From contig NZ_FNWH01000006.1 of the NCBI RefSeq assembly GCF_900106585.1, forward strand, positions 496,001 through 560,000: 64,000 nt of DNA, given 5' to 3'. This document shows positions 52,741 to 60,101 of this stretch, piece by piece (the first letter of the stretch is position 1; every line of letters starts with the position of its first letter). A program made the translations under genes and the position numbers. The notes beneath the pieces are model-generated. The model searched no databases. It had not been told where the DNA came from and saw only the letters and a list, made by a program, of their open reading frames with translations. The DNA is from Acidaminococcus timonensis. GTDB taxonomy: Bacteria; Bacillota; Negativicutes; Acidaminococcales; Acidaminococcaceae.

Positions 52741-53559
52741 ATGGATAAAAAATCGACAATCCTTTTAAAAGAAAAAGAAATAAAAAGCAGAGAATTAAAT
52801 ATTCTACTTTCTTTTCAGGAGTTTTGCCAAAAAAAACATTTGCGTTTTTATTTAAGTGGCGGAACTCTTTTAGGAGCTGTTCGTCATCATGGATTTATTC
52901 CTTGGGATGACGACATAGATGTATGTATGCCCCGAAAAGATTTTGAAAAACTAATCGATGTTTATCCTAAAATATCACAAGGATATCAACTCAGAGCTGA
53001 ACGATTGGGGAATTTTTCGGCCCCTTTTGCTAAAATTGTTGATACTAAAACCGTAGTGGAAACACAATATTCAACAGATAATATAAACGCTCAATTATGG
53101 ATTGATATTTTTCCTGTTGATGGATTACCTGAATCTTTACAACAAGTTCGTCATATCTATAAGCTATGTGGTTTTTATCGCAAGTTATTTACTTTAGCTG
53201 ATGTAAAGCTTGGGGAAGGAAAAACAACTTTTCATAAATATGCTAAATATATTTTAAAACCCTTGGCAAGAATTTATGGAAAAAAACGTTGTACAAAAAA
53301 AATTAATGAACTGGCTCAGCAATATCCTTATAATACCTGCCAATACGTAGGTGCTATCACTTGGGGCCTTTATGGTGTAGGTGAGCGCATGTTGAAAAGT
53401 GAGTTTGAAGAGCAAGTTATGGTAGAGTTTGAAGGTCATAAGTTCCCAACTTTTTCTTGTTGGGATTCTTACCTTCATGGGCTTTATGGCGATTATATGG
53501 AGCTTCCGCCTGTGGAAAAAAGACAAACCCACGATATGAAAGTCTATGTAAAGGAATGA
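52741..53559 (+). CDS. licD: LicD-family phosphotransferase
   Basis: 272 residues. FYLSGGTLLGAVRHHGFIPW followed by DDDIDVCMPRKDFEKL is the LicD signature (nucleotidyltransferase-like fold with DDDID metal site, residues ~37-65). LWIDIFPVDGLPE and a C-terminal GLYGDYMELPP motif confirm it. LicD proteins transfer phosphocholine or similar phospho-groups from CDP-linked donors to glycans. The following cytidylyltransferase suggests a CDP-activated donor made locally. Confidence 0.9.
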   Translation: MDKKSTILLKEKEIKSRELNILLSFQEFCQKKHLRFYLSGGTLLGAVRHHGFIPWDDDIDVCMPRKDFEKLIDVYPKISQGYQLRAERLGNFSAPFAKIVDTKTVVETQYSTDNINAQLWIDIFPVDGLPESLQQVRHIYKLCGFYRKLFTLADVKLGEGKTTFHKYAKYILKPLARIYGKKRCTKKINELAQQYPYNTCQYVGAITWGLYGVGERMLKSEFEEQVMVEFEGHKFPTFSCWDSYLHGLYGDYMELPPVEKRQTHDMKVYVKE

Positions 53560-53563
53560 GCTT

Positions 53564-54286
53564 ATGAACATAGCCGTTATTTTTGCCGGTGGTACCGGAA
53601 AACGTATGAATACCAAATCAAAACCAAAGCAATTTCTGGAAATGCATGGAAAACCGGTATTGATTTATACGTTGGAGAATTTTGAGAACCATCCCATGAT
53701 TGACCATATCATTCTGGTTTGCCTGGAAGACTGGATTGGTTATGCAGCAGCTCTATTAAAAAAGTTCAGGATTACTAAAGTTAGGAAGATTGTCCCAGGT
53801 GGCTCTACTGGTCAGGAATCAATCTACCATGGAATAAAAGCTGCAGAAGAACTGTATGGAGGAAACCATACTGTTTTGATCCATGATGGGGTGCGGCCTT
53901 TAATCAATGAAGATACCATAACACGATGCATTTCCAGCGTAAAGGAAAATGGCAATGGGATTACAGTGTCTCCTGCAATTGAAACCATTTTTTTAAAGGA
54001 GAAACAGAACAATCGAGTGGGTCAAATCTTCGACCGTTCCCGCTGTGAAATGGCCAAAGCACCTCAATGCTTTAAACTGCAGGAAATCTATGAAGCCCAT
54101 CAGAAAGCGCAGGCGGAAGGGCTGAATGATTTTATTGATTCGGCCAGCCTGATGCAGTATTTTGGACATGAACTTTTTACGGTAGAAGGCCCGGCAGAAA
54201 ATATAAAGATTACTACGCCGTCTGACTTTTACGTATTCCGGGCCATCATGGATGCCCGGGAAAACTTGCAGATTCTTGGATTGTGA
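53564..54286 (+). CDS. IspD/TarI-like cytidylyltransferase
   Basis: 240 residues. IAVIFAGGTGKRMNTKSKPK is the CTP-binding loop; GGSTGQESIYHGIKAAEEL and VLIHDGVRPLINEDTI are family motifs. Enzymes of this fold make CDP-methylerythritol (IspD) or CDP-ribitol (TarI). The locus context (LicD before, SDR after) favours a CDP-polyol donor for the surface glycan over isoprenoid synthesis. It is 4 bp after licD and overlaps the next gene region. Its base composition is less AT-rich than the flanking transferases. Confidence 0.85.
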   Translation: MNIAVIFAGGTGKRMNTKSKPKQFLEMHGKPVLIYTLENFENHPMIDHIILVCLEDWIGYAAALLKKFRITKVRKIVPGGSTGQESIYHGIKAAEELYGGNHTVLIHDGVRPLINEDTITRCISSVKENGNGITVSPAIETIFLKEKQNNRVGQIFDRSRCEMAKAPQCFKLQEIYEAHQKAQAEGLNDFIDSASLMQYFGHELFTVEGPAENIKITTPSDFYVFRAIMDARENLQILGL

Positions 54287-54294
54287 GGATTATT

Positions 54295-55359
54295 ATGGGT
54301 GCAATGGAAGATGTTTTACAAGAAGACCTGGCTGCCGTCAGCCAGGCTGATTATATTCCCTGGAATCAATTGCAGGGGCAGAGTGTCCTGGTAACTGGCG
54401 GCACAGGACTCATTGGATCAACTGTAATCAAGGCCCTTTGTTACGCCAATACGGCAAAAAAATTACGTTTGAAGATATTTGCCTTGGTTCGGAATCTGGA
54501 AAAAGCAGAGCAGATGCTGGGCCATGAAAATGAAGTGCTACATTTTCTCCAGGGATCCGTTGAACAGCTTCCTGAAATCAATGAGTCAGTAGATTATATC
54601 ATCCATGGGGCCAGTCCGACTGCCAGTTTGTTTTTTGTGGAGCATCCTGTGGAAACCATCCAGATTGCAGTTCAGGGAACGTCCAATTTGTTGAAGCTGG
54701 CAAAAGAAAAGGCGGTAAAAAGCTTTATTTATTTGTCCAGTATGGAAGTTTATGGCGCTCCCCAGGCTGATACATTAATCCCGGAATCTCAGGGATGTAC
54801 GTTGGATTCCATGACGGTACGCAGCTGTTATCCCCTTTCCAAACGGCTTTGTGAGAATTTATGTGCCAGCTATGCGCAGGAATATCATGTACCAGCTAAG
54901 GTGATTCGTTTGGCGCAGACATTTGGGCCCGGCGTTTTGAAAGATGACAAACGGGTTTTTGCCGAATTTGCCCGAGATGCCATGGACGGGAAAGATATAG
55001 TTCTACAAACCAGCGGGACTAGTAAGAGAGAATATCTCTATACAGCAGATGCGGTGACTGCTATTTTAACAGTGCTTTTAGAAGGCGCGAATGGAGAATC
55101 CTATAATGCAGGGAATCCAGAAACCTATTGCAGTATTGTCGAGATGGCACAGTTGGTAGCACAACAAATTGCGGAAGATAAAATTCAAGTTCAATTCCCT
55201 TATAATGAAACAGAAATAAGTTTTAAATTTCCGCCTTCCCATCATCTTCATTTAGATATCAGTAAATTGGAAAATCTCGGATGGAAAGCAACTAAGAATT
55301 TAAAGGATATGTACTTAAGAATGATGGCTGTAATGGAAGGAAAAACTAAGAACGATTAA
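54295..55359 (+). CDS. extended SDR, NAD(P)-dependent sugar epimerase/dehydratase family
   Basis: 354 residues from the ATG at 54295 (GTGAGGA upstream; a GTG at 54283 would overlap the previous stop). VLVTGGTGLIGSTVIKALCY is the Rossmann GxxGxxG motif near residue 33; the catalytic Ser and YxxxK appear as FIYLSSMEVYG and SCYPLSKRLCENL. RLAQTFGPGV and YLYTADAVTAILTVL are typical of extended SDRs. It may act on the CDP-linked precursor or on a nucleotide sugar. Substrate unknown. Confidence 0.82.
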   Translation: MGAMEDVLQEDLAAVSQADYIPWNQLQGQSVLVTGGTGLIGSTVIKALCYANTAKKLRLKIFALVRNLEKAEQMLGHENEVLHFLQGSVEQLPEINESVDYIIHGASPTASLFFVEHPVETIQIAVQGTSNLLKLAKEKAVKSFIYLSSMEVYGAPQADTLIPESQGCTLDSMTVRSCYPLSKRLCENLCASYAQEYHVPAKVIRLAQTFGPGVLKDDKRVFAEFARDAMDGKDIVLQTSGTSKREYLYTADAVTAILTVLLEGANGESYNAGNPETYCSIVEMAQLVAQQIAEDKIQVQFPYNETEISFKFPPSHHLHLDISKLENLGWKATKNLKDMYLRMMAVMEGKTKND

Positions 55360-55378
55360 GTTTTCAAAGGAATAATCA

Positions 55379-56479
55379 ATGGATGATAAAATATTAGTAT
55401 CAAAACCATTAGTGTCTATTATTATACCCGTATATAAAGTCCAAGATTATTTAGCTAAATGCTTGGATAGTTTAGTGTTACAAACCTATAAAAATATTGA
55501 AATTATTGTAATAGATGATGGAAGTCCAGATAACAGTGTGTCTATTTGCAAACAATATGCAGAGAGAGACTCGCGGATATACTTTATTGCGCAAGAGAAT
55601 ACTGGAGTTACTGCAGCTAGATTGAACGGCTTTTTCCACTCCCACGGAGAATTTATTATGTTTGTTGATGCAGATGATTACGTTTCGCTGCAAATTGTAG
55701 AACGTATGCTGCGATTTCAACAAAAATACCAGGTTGATTTGGTTTCCTGTCAATATTATGATGTAGTAGATGGACGAGAAATGCCTGCTACAGTCCGTCC
55801 TGCACCTGGTTATTATGATAAAAAAAATATATATCAGCTTTTATCAAGTAATTTTCTGTATGATAAATCTACAGGATTGGCAGGAATGTCCGGATTCCTC
55901 TGTACTAGGCTTTTTAAACGCAACTTTGTACATGCTGCATTGGAGGCCGGAAAGGATCTTATCCATAGTGAAGATCAGGTCGGTATCTTTAAGGTGTTGT
56001 GTAACATAAACAATATGTATATAATGCAAGAACCTCTGTATTATTACGTTGTACGGAAAGGACAGGCAACAAAGAGCTACAATGCATCATATTGGAAAAA
56101 TTTTGAACTATTATTTAAAAGATTGCAGGAAATTGATCAAGAGAATTACTTAAAGGCACAATTGCCTGAAAGAGCTATCATGATTTTAAAAGACTTGATT
56201 AAAATGGAGTTTCAAAATGAGAATGCTTCTATTTTACAGAGATATCTTTCTGCTAAGAAAAATTTTTCAAATACATTATGGTACTTGGGAAAAAATGCAG
56301 ATACTTCTGCTATGAGATGGAAAGGGAGATTGCAGTATAGATTGATAATGCATCAAAATATTTTATTGTATGGAGGATGTCTTTTGTTAAGCAATATTTT
56401 AAAAAAAATATTGCAAAAAATAAAAATCGAGAATTTATGGAAAAAGAAGCTTAATTTATATAAAAAACAAAGTCCTTAG
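55379..56479 (+). CDS. family 2 glycosyltransferase
   Basis: 366 residues. LVSIIIPVYKVQDYLAKCLD, IEIIVIDDGSPDNSVSICKQ and MFVDADDYVSLQIVERML (DxD near residue 102) define GT2. GYYDKKNIYQLLSSNFLYDK and HSEDQVGIFKVL follow; the C-terminus is basic and hydrophobic, probably membrane associated. It lies 19 bp after the SDR gene. AT-rich codon use again. Confidence 0.9.
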   Translation: MDDKILVSKPLVSIIIPVYKVQDYLAKCLDSLVLQTYKNIEIIVIDDGSPDNSVSICKQYAERDSRIYFIAQENTGVTAARLNGFFHSHGEFIMFVDADDYVSLQIVERMLRFQQKYQVDLVSCQYYDVVDGREMPATVRPAPGYYDKKNIYQLLSSNFLYDKSTGLAGMSGFLCTRLFKRNFVHAALEAGKDLIHSEDQVGIFKVLCNINNMYIMQEPLYYYVVRKGQATKSYNASYWKNFELLFKRLQEIDQENYLKAQLPERAIMILKDLIKMEFQNENASILQRYLSAKKNFSNTLWYLGKNADTSAMRWKGRLQYRLIMHQNILLYGGCLLLSNILKKILQKIKIENLWKKKLNLYKKQSP

Positions 56480-56539
56480 CTTTCTCATGTTTTAAAGATA
56501 TCGTCCGGAAGACGTTATGTTGTATATGAAAGGAGACTT

Positions 56540-58069
56540 ATGGATAGATATAGTATTCTTATTGGTATTTCTATAGTTTCATTGATCTTTGATAATATAC
56601 CTAAAATGTTGCAATTGAATACCATTAGCAGTGGGTTTGCTAATAAATTAACATGGTACTCTCTAAGCTTATTATTTTTATTAAAGCTAATAGAATTGTA
56701 TACGGGAAAAATAAAATTTGAAATTCAAGAAAGACAGAAGCTGAAATATTTAGCTTTTTTATTATGTGTTTTTTTGATTAGCAGTATTCATGGATTATTG
56801 ATTTATCCGTATTATGACGCAATATTATCCGGACCTATCTCTCAAATTGAAAAACTACCACGGTTACTTCAATTTTTTCAGCAGCATAATATTACTATAT
56901 CGGCACAAAACCTCTTAGTTGGCTGGATTGGAATCAGAGCAGTTAAGGGGACAATTTCCTATGTCCTTTATACCTTTGGTTTCTCTTTTATTTTGTACAT
57001 AATCTTAAAAAAAAAGTATCCGGTGTATTTAAGCTTATTATATAAATGCGTCACTGTGACTGTTTGTATTCTCTCAGTTTATTCCTGCATTGAATTACTT
57101 TATTTAGCAGGTAATCCTTTTGCCAAGTTTATTTTGATGAAAATCAATCCACTGTTGCATACAACAGCAATACAACATGGCTGGTGGCCTCCACTTCTTT
57201 GGAAAAATCAACTTCGTTCTGTATTTTCAGAACCATCTCAAATGGGCAATTATGCAGGATTTGCGTTGCCTTTTTTATGGTTGCAAATTTTGAAAGCAAA
57301 AAAAATATTGACACCTGAACTGATTTTAACTGTTTTCTATACTTTCTTAATTTTTATGACTAAAGCACGCACTCCTGTGGCAATGTATTGGGGCCTTTTT
57401 ATTCTATTTGTTTTTATGTCGATTTTCTTAACAAGAAAAATATATTTAAAGCGAGTCATAATTATATTTGGAATTTCTGTGTTTTCACTTTTATTATCAG
57501 TAGGGTTTATTAAAAATTTTATGCAGCAACAGCATCAAAAATCTGTTACTGTAGAAAGTTATTTAAGTGATAATGTTGGATCTTTAACGAAAAAAAATGT
57601 CAGGAGCAATGGCGCACGGTATGCTCGAATTCGTTCTAATTTAAAGACAGGAATTGAACATCCGTTATTTGGCGTGGGGAATCAGCTTACATCTTCCTAT
57701 ACGGTTCATAATTTTAATGAATACGACTTGCAAAATCAAGAAGTTCAATTATGGGTCCAGAGTTTTAATGAACAAGGTCCGCTAAAATATAGCTTAGATG
57801 CGTTGAATGAGTATGTATCTAAATTTGCACAGTATGGTATCATTGGTCTGATAACATTTTTATTACCCTTATTTTATATTTTCTTGAAGCTTTTGAGAAA
57901 GCTCAAACAGACAACTGGGTATGATCAATTGGATACATTAGCTATTACGTTGTCATTGATTGGCAGTGCTGTAGCTGGATGCAATGGATCTTTAATATGG
58001 CTTTATACATATTGGATAATCTTAGCTTACGCATATGCAGACATTTATCAAGAAACTACAGAAATATAA
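56540..58069 (+). CDS. wzy: Wzy-like O-antigen/capsule polymerase
   Basis: 509 residues, highly hydrophobic with about ten to twelve membrane spans. A large extracytoplasmic loop near residues 345-430 contains RSNGARYARIRSNLKTGIEH and PLFGVGNQL, the O-antigen ligase/polymerase-type GxGxx and R/H pattern. It likely joins repeat units on the outer face of the inner membrane. The gene sits just before the flippase. AAAGGAGACTT precedes the ATG. Assignment rests on topology and place; sequence in this family is poorly conserved. Confidence 0.75.
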   Translation: MDRYSILIGISIVSLIFDNIPKMLQLNTISSGFANKLTWYSLSLLFLLKLIELYTGKIKFEIQERQKLKYLAFLLCVFLISSIHGLLIYPYYDAILSGPISQIEKLPRLLQFFQQHNITISAQNLLVGWIGIRAVKGTISYVLYTFGFSFILYIILKKKYPVYLSLLYKCVTVTVCILSVYSCIELLYLAGNPFAKFILMKINPLLHTTAIQHGWWPPLLWKNQLRSVFSEPSQMGNYAGFALPFLWLQILKAKKILTPELILTVFYTFLIFMTKARTPVAMYWGLFILFVFMSIFLTRKIYLKRVIIIFGISVFSLLLSVGFIKNFMQQQHQKSVTVESYLSDNVGSLTKKNVRSNGARYARIRSNLKTGIEHPLFGVGNQLTSSYTVHNFNEYDLQNQEVQLWVQSFNEQGPLKYSLDALNEYVSKFAQYGIIGLITFLLPLFYIFLKLLRKLKQTTGYDQLDTLAITLSLIGSAVAGCNGSLIWLYTYWIILAYAYADIYQETTEI

Positions 58070-58083
58070 AGATTGGATGAATA

Positions 58084-59586
58084 ATGAACGAACGTAAAGT
58101 AGGTATCTTACTCAGCTATCTGAATATAGCCCTTCACGCTATCGTCGGTTTCCTTTACGTCCCCATTCTCCTGCACTATATTGGAAAATCGGAATATGGC
58201 CTGTACCAACTGATTGGATCCCTGATTGCCTATTTCAGCATCATGGATTTTGGCCTGACGGCGGCGGTTACCCGGTTTTATACCAAGTACAAAGCGTTAA
58301 AGGACAAGGTGGGGATGGAAAATATTCTGGCCATTTCTCTGTATGGGTATGGGGGTGCCACGGCTCTTTCTCTGCTGGTGGGGATTGTCTGTTACTGGAA
58401 TCTGGATGGGATTTTCGGGGCCAGTATGACGGCGGGGGAGTTACAGGAAGCTCGGCAGATGTTCCTGCTGCTGCTGTTCAACATTGCGGTGAGCCTTTCC
58501 ACCATGGTGTTCCGGTCGGTGATCAATGCCCATGAAAAATTCCTGTTCCTGAAAGGGCTGGAAACGGTACAGCTGATTCTGCAGCCGGCATTGGTCATCC
58601 TGATTCTCCAGAAGTATCCTACGGCCATGGCAGTGGCGGTGGCCCAGACGGCGCTGAATGTGGGGCTGATCCTGGCACGGATCTACTACTGTTTTGTCAG
58701 GCTGCACATTACCATCCGATTCCATTACTGGAATCAGGACCTGTTCCGTGATTTCAAGAAGCTGGCATTGAGTGTTTTCTGTGTCAGCCTCATTGACCAG
58801 GTGTTCTGGAAGACCAATCAGATCATCCTGGGGATTGTGCAGGGGACGGCGGCAGTGGCTGTGTATTCCATCGCTTCCCTGATCTATATGAATTATATGG
58901 CTTTATCCACAGCAATCTCCGGTGTCTATCTGCCCCATATCACAGAAATGGTGGCCCAGAGAAAACCGATGAGGGAGCTGTCTGCTTTATTTATCCAGAT
59001 CGGCCGCTGGCAGTATTATCTGCTGGCGCTGGTGGCCACCGGCTTTATGATTTTCGGCCGGCAGTTTATCCAGCTGTGGGCGGGAACCGGTTTTGAAGAG
59101 TCCTATTGGATCACCATCCTGATCATCCTGCCCTTTACCATTGATCTGATCCAGAATATTGGTCTGGCCATTCTACAGGCCATGAACCGATATGACTTCC
59201 GGGCGAAGATTTATTTTCTCACCGGAGTGCTGAACCTGGTGCTGGCCATCCCTTTGGGAATGAAATACGGCGGCATAGGTTGTGCGGTGGCCACTGGTTT
59301 TTCCATGTTGATGGGGAATGGGGTGGTCATGAACTATTTCTACAAGAAATATATCGGGCTGGATATTCCGGAATTCTGGAAAGAAATTGGTAAAATTACC
59401 CTGCGTGTAGGGATTTGCCTAGTTATTGGGTATGGTGTGGATCATGTGGTTCCCGGTTCTGGGAAAGTTGTATTCCTCCTTAAAGTGCTAGGGTATACGC
59501 TGCTTTATGGGGTAACGGTGTATGTTACGGCCATGAGCCCGGAGGAGAAGGAAAAAGTGCGGGGGATTGGGAGAAAGTTTGGGTAA
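58084..59586 (+). CDS. wzx: Wzx-like polysaccharide flippase
   Basis: 500 residues, about 12-14 membrane spans of the MOP (MATE/PST) exporter type: VGILLSYLNIALHAIVGFLY, ILLHYIGKSEYGLYQLIGSL and FGLTAAVTRFYTKYKAL are conserved near the N-terminus. It flips lipid-linked repeat units across the membrane. It starts 14 bp after wzy but is far richer in G/C than its AT-rich neighbours, so the locus is mosaic. The stop lies 18 bp before an inverted IS30 derivative. Confidence 0.85.
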   Translation: MNERKVGILLSYLNIALHAIVGFLYVPILLHYIGKSEYGLYQLIGSLIAYFSIMDFGLTAAVTRFYTKYKALKDKVGMENILAISLYGYGGATALSLLVGIVCYWNLDGIFGASMTAGELQEARQMFLLLLFNIAVSLSTMVFRSVINAHEKFLFLKGLETVQLILQPALVILILQKYPTAMAVAVAQTALNVGLILARIYYCFVRLHITIRFHYWNQDLFRDFKKLALSVFCVSLIDQVFWKTNQIILGIVQGTAAVAVYSIASLIYMNYMALSTAISGVYLPHITEMVAQRKPMRELSALFIQIGRWQYYLLALVATGFMIFGRQFIQLWAGTGFEESYWITILIILPFTIDLIQNIGLAILQAMNRYDFRAKIYFLTGVLNLVLAIPLGMKYGGIGCAVATGFSMLMGNGVVMNYFYKKYIGLDIPEFWKEIGKITLRVGICLVIGYGVDHVVPGSGKVVFLLKVLGYTLLYGVTVYVTAMSPEEKEKVRGIGRKFG

Positions 59587-59604
59587 CTTCCTTTAAAACT
59601 TATT

Positions 59605-60066
59605 GGTAAATTGCAAGTTGAATTTGAACAACTATAATCAAGAAATACACTCAATAGCATAAACTTCATCGAGGAATGCATCAAATAGCTCTGACGGCGT
59701 ATGGTAGCCCAAAATACGCCGTGGGAGCTGTTTCTGCATATCTGTCCATGTTTTCAGAATATTCTCATCAGAGAACCGCTCTCTGGACATGCCCTTTGGG
59801 ATGAAATCCCTCAGCAAAATCCATTGTGGCGTTTGAGTCGTGTGCGAAGGGAAATCCCCTAGCGGTACAGAGCTTGAATCATGTCACGTTCTTCCAAAGA
59901 AAGATGACGGCCGGGTATACGTACGTCTTCAATTGTGTTAGAATGGATGTGATCCATAGAGATTGCTCCTTTGTTGATGATTTTTCGCAAAACCATTTTA
60001 ACATGAAGCTTCGCTATGGATTTTTGCTTTTTGATTACCTGTTCAAATTCATTTTACAACTAACTA
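59605..60066 (-). mobile_element. internally deleted IS30-type element, copy 2 (inverted)
   Basis: About 462 bp, reverse orientation relative to 50259-50722. Ends GGTAAATTGCAAGTTGAATT (59605) and ...TTTTACAACTAAC (~60066). On the minus strand it carries the same two transposase remnants with the same internal deletion joint. It diverges from copy 1 by many single-base changes, so the copies are not from a very recent duplication. It lies between wzx and the KAP-like NTPase. Confidence 0.8.
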
Positions 60067-60101
60067 TTTTCTCAAATATGGTTAAAAAGAGGAACCTTAA
60101 A

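Noticed and set aside
59826-60101. Upstream extension of the KAP-like NTPase to a start at 59826.
   Set aside because: This stretch is the reverse strand of the IS30 derivative; the same bases occur reversed at 50286-50498 next to another gene. The ATG at 60102 has a proper ribosome-binding site.
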